Program-made: the position numbers and the translations under genes
NCBI GenBank assembly: GCA_016165875.1
Contig: JABBOT010000012.1
Span: 15,379,168 to 15,443,167, forward strand
Reading direction: 5' to 3'
Source: Acanthopleura granulata
Lineage: Eukaryota; Mollusca; Polyplacophora; Chitonida; Chitonidae
Length of the DNA stretch: 64,000 nucleotides
Part shown: positions 36,262 to 48,461 of the stretch, piece by piece
Layout of the letters: every line of letters starts with the position of its first letter
Numbering within the stretch: the stretch's first letter is position 1
Notes under the pieces: model-generated
What the model saw: the letters and a program-made list of their open reading frames with translations, nothing else
Database searches by the model: none
Told to the model about the DNA's origin: nothing

Positions 36262-37217
36262 ATTCTGTTAACAGTTGTGTTGGTTTCGTATTGTAGGTAT
36301 GTACACATGGCCTTCAGCATGAATCAGTGACTGTTTTGGATTTAGTCGGTCTTTCAGTTTAAGGCCTGTGCGTCATTGAAGTGCCTACTATGTATGTCTC
36401 TGTTCTCCATTCGCTATGCTTCTACCAAATAAACGTTAGCCAAGTATATATGGCGTTTACGTATACACTACAACGTAAACCCCACGTATATATAGCCCAC
36501 TTAGCTAAATTAACGTCTGAACATTTAAAAATGTAAGATATTTTTCTGGATAGTTCAGTTTTATATGAAATAGGGAAAATATAGTCTACGTTACACGGCC
36601 TATATAATCAGCGGCAACGCGTTTAAACTTGTTTTATAATATTTATTCCGTTAATGTTTCTTCATTAAATCAATAGACAGATAATGGCGGCTCCACGGCT
36701 CTCGTAACGATCCCTGGCGTGAACACAACGCAAGCACTGGTTGTCAATAAACTTCTCACTTTGTCTGCTGGCGTGAGCGCGTGGAATGATAAGTTTGAAA
36801 ACAGAATGCGGCTTGTAGATTTGTACCTGTGGACAGGATAAAGATGGAGAGCTCTGCGGATTTGAGCCGCATCGATTTTCACGCTGGCAATACAAGTTGT
36901 CGGGTTCATGTATGGATTTGTCTGCCTGAAAGTCAGAGGACGTTTTCTAACACTGCCATTTGACGAGCTTTTGTCCGTCCGCTTTTCGTATTATGGACGG
37001 TTGTTTTCGTGTGGGATAGGTAGATGATTAAAAATAGATACGTATACATCATATAGCTGATGAAAATAAAAGATAATTGTGATAAATGCTTACATAGAAA
37101 TGTGGGTTTTAGTGAAGTTCGGCAAAATATGCTTAATATATTTATATTTATGTAAGCCAGAAGAACAAATTGGCACAATCAATCAATCAATCATTCCAGC
37201 CCGCTCACAACAGAACT

Positions 37218-37520
37218 GACCACCTCGGTGGCCTAATGGTTAGAGATCGGTAGATCCGGGATCAAACCCAGGTTGGATCATATCAAAGACTTTAAAAAGA
37301 TAAATGTTGCTGCCTCGCTTGACGCCAGCATATAGAGGTTAGAACAAAGAAACAGGACAGGTCGGCCCAGTGTCAGTATAAAGTGACTGGGCAGGGTGTC
37401 ATATCTGGTAACTTCGGCATGATGTTCACATGGCTGCAGCACTTTGGAGACATGGACTCGCCCTGACACAAGAATACACAATATACATACATTTTAAGGA
37501 CACCTCGTCGTCATAAGACG
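37218..37520 (+). mobile_element. SINE family B, 3'-truncated copy
   Basis: CCACCTCGGTGGCCTAATGG head with B-box-like GGATCAAACCC, then CAAAGACTTTAAAAAGATAA, AAACAGGACAGGTCGGCCCA, CTTCGGCATGATGTTCACAT, CGTCGTCATAAGAC. The final TTAAACCC tail is missing. Confidence 0.85.
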
Positions 37521-37592
37521 GAAAAATTGCAAAGTAGGACACAAAAACCCAGGAATACATACATACATATATAGAGAGAGAGTGAGAGAGAA

Positions 37593-37790
37593 GGCCCTCC
37601 AGCAAACTGCCGATGGTCGTGGGTTTCCATCAGTTTCCTCCCATCATAATGTTGGCCGCCTTCATATATAGGAAATATTTTTGAAGGCGTAGGAAAACAT
37701 AAATCAAATTTATAAATAAATGAATGAATGAATGAATGAATAAATAAATAGATAAATAAATAGATAAATAAATAGATTTTCTGATCATAT
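37593..37790 (+). mobile_element. SINE family A, 5'-truncated, with expanded tetranucleotide tail
   Basis: CCAGCAAACTGCCGATGGTC, GTGGGTTTCCATC, TTCCTCCCATCATAATGTTG, GGAAATATTTTTGAAGGCG. The tail has expanded to (AATG)n/(AATA)n/(GATA)n at 37710-37775. Confidence 0.8.
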
Positions 37791-37940
37791 ACAGCACAAC
37801 CACAGTCAACCGATAGGTGGGTCGGGAAAGACTTCATTTACCTTATTTGAGGGTTACAATAACATTTGAGACTCAAAAATTCATAACGACACCATGGAAG
37901 AAATTATCGTATCACTGGCTACACAAGAAGTTTAAAAATA

Positions 37941-38203
37941 CGGGGGCTTCCGTGCCCGACAGGGTTAATGCAGCGTAACTATAATGCCTCTCACCACAAT
38001 GTGGTCGCTGTGAGTTCAAGTTCAGCCGAGGCTGGCTTTCTGTTCGGAAGGGCGTGGGAAGTTCTGCCAGTGACCTGCAGATGGTGGTAGGTATGCCCCG
38101 GGGCTCTGCCCGGTTTCCTCCCACTATTATACTGGCCGCCGTCGTATAAGTGAAATATTCTTGAGTACGACGTTAGACACCAATCAAATAAGTAAATAAA
38201 AGA
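37941..38203 (+). mobile_element. SINE family A, near full length
   Basis: GGGGCTTCCGTGCCCGACAG head, AATGTGGTCGCTGTGAGTTC, GCCAGTGACCTGCAGATGGT, CCCGGTTTCCTCCCACTATT, TATAAGTGAAATATTCTTGA, CACCAATCAAATAAGTAAAT. Confidence 0.92.
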
Positions 38204-38982
38204 AAATTACGCTTTACAGGTATATTGACTGCGTAACTAACAGCTTGTGAGCTAGTTTGAAAAGGCCATTACCGAATTGTAGGTATTGTGATGCGTGGGG
38301 TGGTGTTGACGATGGTAAAGAGGCTACAAGCACTCTGAAAAACTCAAAAGTTTTGTAGAAGTTTCATGTTTGTCCAGTCAAGACCCGGTCCTTCTCGAAT
38401 GCATTTTGATGAGCATATACGTGTAATGCACGTGAAGCTTCCAGTGTCAATTTACAGGTACATGTAGGCCTAAGTTAATCCGGTTCTTAATTCTCGGGTG
38501 CATTATGATGTGCATGTATTATAATGCAACTGAAGCAGATCTGACCAGAAGTGATATGAAATATTTTTGATTTCTTCCTTCATACGTTTTACTTTTCTGA
38601 AGGTTTGTCCGAAAGGCGTTCCATTAGAATAACACCCAGCAAGGTGTTGGGGCTGCGGATGAACTAGGAGTGGGTTCCGTTTACTTAAAACTCTCATTGT
38701 ACAGCTTTCCTAAGCCCCTACCCCTACCCTAAGAAGATCCGCCAATGCTTACTGAGAAATGAAATTCTATTAACTCTGTATGCCGTACCTGTATGACAGA
38801 AGAAATATTGGATTTCATATATATATATACAGGCCTACTTATTTTTGCCATGCACCGGTGCTTTACAGACGTGGCAATTGCATGAAAGTATTAATGTAGA
38901 TTCCAAGGGACAAAAAGAAGAACACCCGCTTATTACAATCACCACACAGTTCATACTCCGCATTCGTACTGCATTGTGTTCC

Positions 38983-39146
38983 GGAGGCCTATATGTGGGA
39001 AGGCCTGCCAACAACTTCAGGATAGTCGTTGGTTCTGTATAGGTTCTGCCTGGTCTCCTCCCCCCACCGCATAAGTGAAATATTCTTGACTACGGCGTAA
39101 AAGGTGAATCATAGAAAAAAATATATAAATAAATAATCAAATAAAT
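38983..39146 (+). mobile_element. SINE family A, partial, 110 bp upstream of PRDX3 start
   Basis: ATGTGGGAAGGCCTGCCAAC, ATAGTCGTTGGTTCTG, CATAAGTGAAATATTCTTGA and an A/T-rich tail. It sits immediately upstream of the PRDX3 first exon, so it may lie in the promoter. Confidence 0.8.
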
Positions 39147-39259
39147 TGTGGAGGCTTCTGGAATTCGGCAACAAAATGCTCCATGTGAAGTAAGGGAGAT
39201 AACCTAAAATATGTGCGCAATAACGGGCGATAACTTTATACATTCATCAAGTCCGAACG

Positions 39260-42200
39260 ATGGCGATGAATGTTATGCAAGCTTTGCGGCGTGGTGTGGG
39301 TATACTTAGTTTTAACCATCTCGCCGGACGTCATATGTTGGGAACTTGTGCCACTGCACGTGCAAAATTTATTTTTTAAAATTGACGTAATTTCAACCTC
39401 ATACAGCATGATTTTACTGAAATTGAAACATGAGCACCGGTAAAACAACAACAACACAAGGTGAACTCAACACTCAGTAACAATCTAAGATGCAACATTC
39501 GACTTGTCACACATACGTACATGTGCGACATATTCAGTTGATAGAGTTTCACTATAGAATAATCGCGCTAACAGATATTTAAGGCTGATTGTACAATGTA
39601 TGGATTGTGGAAAAATATCAGAAATCCGTACATCCATCAGGACGTCATTTTTTGTTGGAGGTCAAATTCACAACACATGTTTTGTATTTTGAATACACAT
39701 GTAGTGTGACAGGCTGAATATCTTTACCTGAAATGAATTACCTTAATAAAACCTGGTAAAGTTTTGAGCACATGAAGCATTTAACGTCGCAGCAATGTAC
39801 AGCTCAATTAAATTGAACACTGGGGTTTATTTTCAACAGTTTATGATATTTACCTGCCTCATGTAACTAAATATCAGAAACTGGTGAAATAGACCACAAC
39901 GTTGATTTTAATAAAACTAAGCCTTGGCATGGAAAATACTCCCATTGTTTGAGAGGTCATGGTGATTTTGCTGATGTAACCATTTGACTTACCAGTTTTC
40001 GTTGAAGACGACTTGTTTCCACCAGTATATTGTGCACATTTGTATGTTCTCATACCCATAAAACTGACTGCCATGACAAAGGTGAAAAGAAAATGAGTTT
40101 AAACAACAATAAGATAAATAAATAACCACGGTAGCAGACCAAAAATATGAGTTCATTTCATTGGTATTAAGAGTGGAAGAGACATTTTCTCTAGTCCTGA
40201 AGCTATAATTTGAACTGGCTTTTTATTGCAGGTTTCCACAGCTTTGAGAGAATGCAGCCGACAGAGGCCATCGGTTACATGTGGGAAGGCTATCACGAGA
40301 CAGATATCTTTAGGTAACTCTGAGCCTCAGGCTTTTTATGTCGTTGTTTAAATACATAACTGTTAGAAAATGAGATTCTGGTGTAGTAAGGTATTCTTGT
40401 ATAATAGAATCAGTTAGAGTGTGCACCCACATTGAAAGTCTTGCACCATTTCTATTGACATTTACATAAATAAATAAATAAATAAATTGATGCATCGTTA
40501 ATTTGATAAGCTATGTAAAAATTCAGCTTCCCTGTATCTTAAGTTGAATCCAGCGACATTTTTTTTTTTGTCTGTGTGTTTTGTGGTTGGTGGAGCATTT
40601 TCAGTAGTTACGATCTGGTGATAAGTTTGACAAGAATTATGACAAAGTGACATAGGGACTGAATAAATGCATTTGAATTCAGTTGAATTTAAAATGTAAG
40701 GCAAAGTCACATGTTGGTACACGTAGTTCCATCATTGTTACATGTAGAGATGAAATGAATGACATAATCTTTGAACTCCACCATTGACCTAATACAGTGC
40801 ACATGCAGGCCTTTGCATTTGAGGCGTGATATGGCTCTCCCATATCTAACACTCTCCTGAAACAAAATCCAGGTGTGCAGATAGCACATACCTGGAATAA
40901 TGAATAAACTGGGAAGTGTGAGTCTAGGTGTGCAAATCACACTTGTGGTCTACTGCAAGGGATGTGATAATCACACTCCTGCTCAAAGTCAAAAATGAAG
41001 GCCTAATTTCAACATGTAAGTTAATGTTTATTTTGATACTTGTTGATTTTTCAGCTCCATGCCTGAATGCTGCCAGAGTGACCCAGCAAGCCCCTGATTT
41101 CAGTGGCAAGGCTGTGATCGATGGACAATTCAAAGACTTAAAGCTTTCAGACTTCAGTGGGAAATATCTCGTGCTCTTCTTTTATCCGCTTGACTTGTAA
41201 GAAATGTTTTTTATGTTTGATAAACTAAGAGTGGATATATCAAGAACTTTTGAAAAGAAACTTTTTATTTTGATTGGGAAATTTTATGCAATACCAGTGC
41301 TCTATAATACAGTTTTTTATAGTATACATTTCAGAAAATATTTTGTCTCCAAGTAGCTGTAAATGAGTTCTGTCATTCTCACAACTTGACATTTGTGGTA
41401 CTTACACTCTTGGCCCTCACAAAAATGGGATTGCCCAGATATGGCTCAACCATGTAAGACTTTATTGCTTTAAATCTTCACCATATAAGCATGCCAGTGA
41501 GGTAGCTCAAAAATCATTTCAACCGCCTTCTAGGTAAACCAGGCTCAAGTTTTATAAAGCACACTTAAGATATGTAAGCCTTAATTACCATGGAAAAGTA
41601 TTGTTTAGTTAATCCTATTTGTTTCATGTATGCTTCATGAAACTGGCCCCTGTGCATTGATATCATTGAAATGGTTATGAAAAAGCAGTGTCATGCCCAA
41701 GGATGCTTAAGTGTTCATGCACTTGATATTCATTTCATTCGTTTGAATGTTACAGCACATTCGTCTGTCCCACGGAGATCATTGCTTTCAGTGACAGCAT
41801 GGACGAGTTCAAGACTCTAAATACTGAGGTGGTGGGAGTGTCTACAGACTCACACTTCAGTCATCTCGCTTGGATTAATACCCCCAGGAAGGTAACACCA
41901 GACTTAGTTCACATTTGCCACTTGAACCCAATGACCAATGGCATAGCCTGAGAATTCCTCTTCCTGTGCAGAGCGACCTAAATCATCACACTGCACAATG
42001 GTTCAGGAGCCGTTCGCCAATGGTGACCATTGTTAGCTCAAGTCAAACTCATGCTGGCTTCTTCTCCGGCCATAAGTAAGAAGGTCTGCCAGCAGTCTGC
42101 TGATGGATACCCTCTGGGCTCTGGCCGGTTTCCTCACACCATAGTGCTGGTCGCTGTCGTGTAAGTGAAATATTCTTGAATATGGCATAAAACAGCAATC

Positions 42201-44942
42201 AAATAAATAAATAAATCATGATACAGAACCCTTGCGGTCATTTTCCAGTTTAACACCAAGTCATGTTTCCGACTTCTGCAATTGACCCCCCACCAACAGT
42301 GTCATAAGCTCTAATCCAGCTCTTGGCACTCACTGGTTTGTTGGCTATGTTAAATTTGATGGTTTGCCCTATACCTAGCAAAGGTCACTGGTTTCTTCCA
42401 CACACAAACTGCCCAGGGTAAAAATTTCTTGAGTTAGTGTGTTAAACACCAATATAACAAACAAATAATAAAACCATAGCTGACTTTTACTTTTTACTTC
42501 ACGTATAATTTATGCAGTAAAATAATAATTTTGTGGACATAAATTTTGGTGTGACATTTCGTGATAAAAATACAAATGTCAAAAAGAAGAATGTGACAAG
42601 TGAAAGAGGCCGAGAAAAACGGGCTAACACCATGCTCAACTGGAATAATAGACTCAATGGTCAAACAAATGCCTGAACTAGGTCGTACTGGCACATTACG
42701 CTCAAGTGGTCCCTCTAATAATTTTTATGAGAGCAGTGGTTTTCTCCATTGGCCCTCGAGTTCCAGCACACTTTAAACTTAGTGTTGATAAATGGGTAGA
42801 AGAAATCATAAGCTGTGTAATTAAACCTATCAAATAAATAAATATGCCAAACATATAAATACATACAGCAATCAAATAAATGAGTAAGTTGGTTAAATGA
42901 AAAGATTAATACACCAGTGGAATAAATAAATAAATACACCAATGAGATAAATACGTAAATGTAAATGTTTGCAGGAAGGTGGACTTGGCGGTTTGAAGTA
43001 CCCTCTGTTGTCAGACTTCAACAAGAACATATCCCGAGATTATGGAGTTCTGCTGGAGGATGAAGGTGTGGCTCTCAGGTGAGATCCAGATGTGCATGTA
43101 CAGAAGAGCACGGAGACCTCTCTATCCTGTGGGCCAAGTTGTATATTGGGTTCTCTCAAAGCATCTCTTTTCTTTGAGCCCAGGTTCTATTGAATTGAGT
43201 GTAACTTTTTGATCTGGAGGTTAGTCAGATATCTGGAAGGCATGATGCTTTTCATAGATCTGTTCCTTCACTTAACAAACCTTTGCCTTTTGTAAAATAA
43301 ATATGTTTAACTATGGCTTAAAACAATACTGTGTTATATAAATGCATTATAAGGTCGTGATGCACCCACATTCCTCAAAACTGTTCCCATGAAAGGGCTT
43401 AGGCCTAAATTAATTACAAATTGACTTCCTTTGGAATCTACTTGTCCTCTTTGATATTAGCTGGTCCTTCAGTTTAAATAGAGGAAATCATGATCACACT
43501 GTTGTAGAAAAACGACAACAAATTAACAATTTTACCAGAAGTAGATAGTTTTTTTATTGTGACGAGTTTTTTAATCAGAAGCCAAAATCACTGAATTCTG
43601 TTGGAGGTTTAGGTTAGTGATTTGTTTGAGAATGTCATGCTTTGTCATGCACACGTCATTATGGATTATCTCCCTTCTGTATCTGTAGGGGGCTGTTCAT
43701 CATTGACCCCACAGGACTGGTGCGACAGATGACCATCAACGATCTCCCGGTGGGTAGGTCTGTGGAGGAGACACTGAGGCTGATAAGGGCCTTCCAGTTT
43801 GTGGAGAAGCATGGAGAAGGTGAGGCAGTAGCGTGGTTCTTTTCTCCCCAGTCACGAGATGGTTGTCTTCAAAGGTCACAGGCTTGTGTTTTTTTGTTGC
43901 TTTTTTTTTTAAATTCATGTAGAAAATTATCTTTGGAGAAAAATAATAACTTAAAATAACAGAATATATATACCCTAAATGACCTATAATATCACTGCAT
44001 AAAAGTGCTTTTTTAGAGGCAAATTCATGTCACACAACATTATTTTTGGTGCTTAGACTTACATTGTTCCTTTAGGATTTGATCGTGTCTTCCAAACAAA
44101 CCATAAAGCACCATTCTGAAATCAACACAATTCTCAGAGTCAGGAAAAAAAGAGGTACTTTGTCATGAACGAAAGTTTAGGTCATGTGTGGTATATTATT
44201 TCTTGTTTTAAATTGGCTTTTTGTAATGGATTTAATTCGCTCAAGAAGTCTTACCTTCACATCTCCGTGTGGCCATGACTGAGTTTCTCATTTTACCTCG
44301 TTCTGAGAGTTCTAATGACCTTAAAAAGGTGTTTTAAGGTTTAGTTGGTTGGACAGCAAGATGATGTACTGCTGGAAAAATGTAAGTTTCAGCACTATAG
44401 GTAATGATTTATTACAAATGTGAAATATTCTTGAGCATAGGGTTAAATAGCAATCAGATAAATTAATTAATTTACTGTGTCAATACTGTTGTCTTTATCA
44501 TTTGATTAAGATCAGAAATCATGTGTTCTTAAGTAGAAGAATCAAAAAAAAAGTAATATGTCTATTTTTTCATCTTTACACCAACTAGAATATTTATTGT
44601 TGTGTTGCAGAGGGGGTCAGTGCTCTAGTGCAGCATAATGACCTTGGTGCCTCTCGCCAATACGATCGCTGTCTTCCTCTCCAGTCATACAGGGGAAGGT
44701 CTACCAGCAACCTGCTGATGGTCTTGGGTTCCCCCTTGGCTCTGTCTGGTTTCCTCCCACCATAATGCTGGGCACCATCGTATAAGTGAAATATTCTTAA
44801 GTACGCTGAAAAGCACCAATGAAATAAATAAAAAAATATTGTTACTTATGTTTCAGTCTGCCCAGCCAATTGGCAGCCGGAGTCGGCTACCATAAAGCCA
44901 ACGCCGGATGGATCCAAGGAATATTTTCAGAAAGTCAACTAG
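39260..44942 (+). CDS. PRDX3: Mitochondrial-type typical 2-Cys peroxiredoxin (peroxiredoxin 3-like), 7 exons
   Basis: Thioredoxin-dependent peroxidase reducing H2O2, probably in the mitochondrial matrix. Proposed exons: 39260-39295, 40232-40313, 41055-41196, 41756-41891, 42975-43078, 43689-43819, 44857-44942. All introns are GT-AG, phases agree, and the product is 238 aa. Seen: peroxidatic Cys91 in [21 protein letters not shown], a GGLG motif at 134-137, [22 protein letters not shown], resolving Cys212 in EVCPANW, and a C-terminal YF at 233-234. GGLG plus YF is the known signature of hyperoxidation-sensitive eukaryotic enzymes. The C-terminus ([14 protein letters not shown]) resembles PRDX3 more than PRDX1/2/4. 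Exon 1-2 encode an Arg-rich, Asp/Glu-poor leader fitting a matrix presequence. The exon 1 donor (GTGGGT) is the least certain junction. Exons 3-7 are very secure. Confidence 0.93.
39803..39919. mobile_element. Foldback/MITE-like element, family C, in PRDX3 intron 1
   Basis: Left arm CAATTAAATTGAAC..GGTTTATTTTCAACAGTTTATGATATTTACC; the right arm is its inverse (AAATATCAGAAACTGGTGAA, ATAGACCACAACGTTGATTT). About 117 bp. Confidence 0.7.
41539..41652. mobile_element. Family E repeat with inverted ends, in PRDX3 intron 3
   Basis: Left end GGCTCAAGTTTTATAAAGCA mirrors the right end TGCTTCATGAAACTGGCCCC. Interior TAAGCCTTAATTACCATGG is shared with 62625-62753. Confidence 0.6.
41985..42217 (+). mobile_element. 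SINE family A in PRDX3 intron 4
   Basis: CTCATGCTGGCTTCTTCTCC, GAAGGTCTGCCAGCAGTCTG, GGCCGGTTTCCTCACACCAT, GTAAGTGAAATATTCTTGAA and CAATCAAATAAATAAATAAA. Confidence 0.9.
42255..42470 (+). mobile_element. SINE-like family F copy in PRDX3 intron 4
   Basis: CACTGGTTTCTTCCACACAC, GGGTAAAAATTTCTTGAGTT and GTGTTAAACACCAATATAAC. The head is poorly preserved. Confidence 0.5.
43968..44420 (+). repeat. Family D repeat with partial foldback, in PRDX3 intron 6
   Basis: Left part shares TTTTTTAGAGGCAAATTCAT and CCAAACAAACCATAAAG with 21880-22160. The right part (about 44300-44420) is a diverged inverse of the left (CTGAGAGTTCTAATGACC, AAGGTTTAGTTGGTTGGAC). Confidence 0.55.
44610..44838 (+). mobile_element. 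SINE family A in PRDX3 intron 6, abutting the exon 7 acceptor
   Basis: CTCTCGCCAATACGATCGCT, CCAGCAACCTGCTGATGGTC, TTTCCTCCCACCATAATGCT, TATAAGTGAAATATTCTTAA, CAATGAAATAAATAAAAAAA. Its end is about 18 bp from the acceptor AG at 44855-44856. Confidence 0.9.
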
Positions 44943-47490
44943 TCTGCCTGTGGGTGACACTCTGCAGCACCTAGGATTGGGAATGGTACAACATATGCTA
45001 ATTTTCTGTGAAGATATCTTCCAATCTGAGCTTCAAATATTATGAACGACACTCAAATGTTTGGATACAGTGATCAAGCTTATCAGCTTAGATAAAATCA
45101 TTTTTGTGGGATTGTATTTTGTGTTGTCTTTTTTTTTCAACTCAACATTGATCAGAAAGATTTTAGCAGATCTCAAAATATCTTGGTGTTAAGTTATTGA
45201 TAGACACTCCCAATCAAGAAGAAAAAAATTATTATTTTAATTTGCCACTTAGTTTATATTATCAGTGTGTTTTAATGTTTTGACCTGAGTGATTGTTCCC
45301 ATTCCTCACTTTCAACTTCACTGAGTCATGATTGAATATACTGGATAGCTACCTGTAAATGGAAATGAAGGATTTAAAACATTCCAGTATCCCTGGTTAT
45401 GTAAGCTTGGACAAATGAGAATGTTTTAACCTTCATTCTTTGTTAACTCAGAACATATATATATCAAAGCAGTGGAGATTACTGAGTTTTTGAGATTTCT
45501 GCATTTAACATATTTTTTCACTGCCATGAAATTTTGCAGAAAAAGTTGTTGTGCTGTGCACTTTTTGCACTTTTTGCACTTTACTTTTTGTATGTCTGTT
45601 GCCTATTTTGAGTCTATTTGGACATCTAACTTGTGAAACTATTTCAATATCAAGAATTTAAATTTTGAGATTACTGTTGTCAAGCAGTCAGAGGTTTTGG
45701 TAACCGCTTTTCCAACAAATCCAATAACCACCTAGTCAAGTGTGTTACATGAGTCACTCAACATTTTGTAAGTCACACAGCTTTTATACCACAAAATTTG
45801 GACATCTCTGTGTTTTACTTATACACGTTTTACCAAGTTGAATGTCCAATTTTTGTGAAATTTGGCACTGACAGCAGGATGTTCAGCTACAAATAGTACC
45901 AATGTTGTGTTTAATTTGAGTCTTCCTTTGATATGAGCGTTACATGTTGGATGATGTAATATCTGTAAACTTTCAAATGAGAAAGATTTAAGTGCTACCT
46001 TACTAATTTAGGAATTGTTGTTACTAGTTGTATTGTTTACATGGTAAATGGATATTTTTGACTTATGGATATGATTTGGTTTGCTTACATTTGTTTTTTA
46101 AGGGGAAAATATCACCTAGTAAACTCACTGATCCCTGCATACAAAATAACAAGCAACTCTACTCACAGTGTGTGACCTCATACAACAATTAACTGAATTT
46201 GTAATAACCTTGTAAAGAAGGGTGTTAAAGCCTGCATAATCATGTATGAAATGTTCTTATTCTCAGCCTGTATCTTGGTAATCTGAGATAACCTTACACA
46301 ATGAAAAATTCACATCTTTGTAGTTTTGGGTAACCTTATAGTGTGATGTAATACACTAGGGGGTAACATAGTTACATAAGGCTTTACATAGTTTCAAATG
46401 TTCTGTTTCATGAATTTTCCTTTATATGTTTAAGATAAAATTTTGTTTCTCAACTCCTCATGCTGGCTGTTTAATGTATGCAGGTAAGTAGTTTTGCTTA
46501 TAACTACTTGCAATAATTAAATTCAAGTAAAGCTGTTTGGAATCTCTGGACACAGAAATCTCATCAGCACAACAGTGGCTAAAACTTGTATTAAACAAAG
46601 TAATCTCATTATTAATCGCAACCCTAAATAAGCCTCTGCCCTTGTATGCACATTTGAAAATCAGATGTATGCATCTATACATGGAGCTCAACCCATGAAA
46701 GGTTTACTGTTATGTTAGCTGTTGGTAGATAATAACTTGTGTGAAATGTGTCAGTGTGTGATGGGAAGTGAACGCGCAGTTGTGGCCTTATGGTCATGAT
46801 TAGATCTGTGCTGTGTTGTGGAGCTGATCAGGGAAGTTTTATTGCGACATGTCTTTTTATGAAATAAAGGCTTCCAGTGTGATACTGGGATAGTTTACAT
46901 GTGCCCGTGAAGTGCAAAAAAATATGTACCTCTTTCAAAATAGTACACTGCAGTATAACGGATAGTTCGTTTTTCATTCAGTAAGCTATTATAAGAAGAG
47001 ATTGAGCGTGCCATAGTATTTTTATCATAACTTGCTATTAGGTTAGAGATATTGTAGGTGTCAGTTATCCTTTAGTTGCTTAAAGGTTATATTATTCAGA
47101 ATGTAGACATAGCTGCATGAAGGCATAAACTGAACATGTATATTCAGTAAAGAGTAAGGAGCATTTAAGCCTCTTTTTTTTTAATTTACTTGTATCTACA
47201 GGAGTTGGTCAGTCTGTAGAATTTTTGACATGGGCCAGTATGTCCAATTTTTCACATCCTGTCTTTTAAGATGGGCTATTGCACATTTCTTTTTTAAGAA
47301 AATGTAATATCCATAATATATTTTGCATAGCAGAAAATGTGTCACTTAAACAGGGTTTGAGATACATGTGGAATTATATCATACCTTTGAAGTTTGTAAC
47401 AAGGATGGTCATGGAAGAAATGGTTAATCATATGAATATTCATTGATATGTATCAAGCATGGATGAAGTAACTGTGTCAATAAAAATGAA
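44943..47490 (+). other. Probable PRDX3 3' UTR and 3' flank
   Basis: No coding sequence seen. AT-rich, with AATAAA at 46863-46868 and again at 47479-47484 as candidate cleavage signals. Small direct repeat of TGCACTTTTT (three units) near 45557-45585. UTR extent is inferred. Confidence 0.35.
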
Positions 47491-48461
47491 TGTCACCTGT
47501 GTGAAAATGAATTACTCAAGCAGTTGCGTTTTTGGGTTGTTTATTTTATGACACTTGTTATGTTCGTAATTCTCTTTGTCCAATGCCATTACGATAAAAA
47601 GCAAAGGAAAAGAAGCAGTAGTTGCAGGTACCACCAGCATGTATGCTTGTAAAGAAAAGTTTACAAAATATTGAAAGTTGTGTCAGTATTATTGCTGTGA
47701 AATAAGGCATCAACTCTGACATTGCCACCCAACACATGTTTCATGACAACAATGCATGATTGTATCTATCGCTCACTGAGCTCTGCTCAGTTGATTTCTT
47801 CAGGGTAGTTATTTGCAAGTGAGTAAATGAAACTGTGTTCTGTCTCTCACATGGTAAAGTGTGCAACATTCTATGAGGTACACAATCATGTGCCCTGAAA
47901 CACTGATCAATCTCTCAGTCACTCACTCAACTTTACAGTTCATTAAAACTTTTCCTAAGTATGTCAAGGGATTTGTATTTCGTTTGAAACTGACAGTCTT
48001 GATAATGCATAAAGCTGAAACAGTGAAATACTACTCATTCCAATTAAGAAAAACAGTGTCTTAAAGTGATGATCATTACTGGTTTGTGCAAGAAAGTCTG
48101 GAATAATTTTTTTTTCTTCCATAATAGGGCTAGTACTAAGATTATTTCATATGTGATAGCACTGGCAAATAAACCTGACTATCCCCATGTATAGGTTAAA
48201 TGTGAAATATACCGATACGACTAAAATGAAATTGAATACCTTTTTGTAAAGTGGTAAAATTTAATGCAAGATATATATTCCCTTCTCGGGTAGGTGATGA
48301 TTTACTAGCACGAAAATCATATCATGGAAAATGCATCGAAAGAATTCCTCATGAAACATATTTGACTGACAGAAGATGAAAAAGTATTAAGCTCTTACCT
48401 CCCTTGGACTGGTCTTCTGTGCACGGAGGTAAACTCTTCTCATGTCAGGAAAATAAGAAAT
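47491..48461. other. Intergenic region and probable TAPT1 promoter/5' UTR
   Basis: No gene or repeat recognised. In the last 100 bp the TAPT1 reading frame stays open back to a TGA at 48363-48365 but contains no other in-frame ATG. A short out-of-frame ATG occurs at 48442. No TATA box can be assigned. Confidence 0.3.

Larger units (their letters stand above)
30906..37217. other. Intergenic, no recognised gene
   Basis: Holds the minisatellite, SINE fragments and a small hairpin at 33255-33291 (CACATCGATC/GATCGATGGTG). A locally CG-rich stretch at about 31.9-32.25 kb keeps open frames on both strands, but their translations are not recognisable. Confidence 0.45.

Noticed and set aside
40232..40313. 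Alternative reading of PRDX3 exon 2 as [15 protein letters not shown]
   Set aside because: That frame does not join exon 3 in phase; the frame used gives an Arg-rich leader and correct phase.
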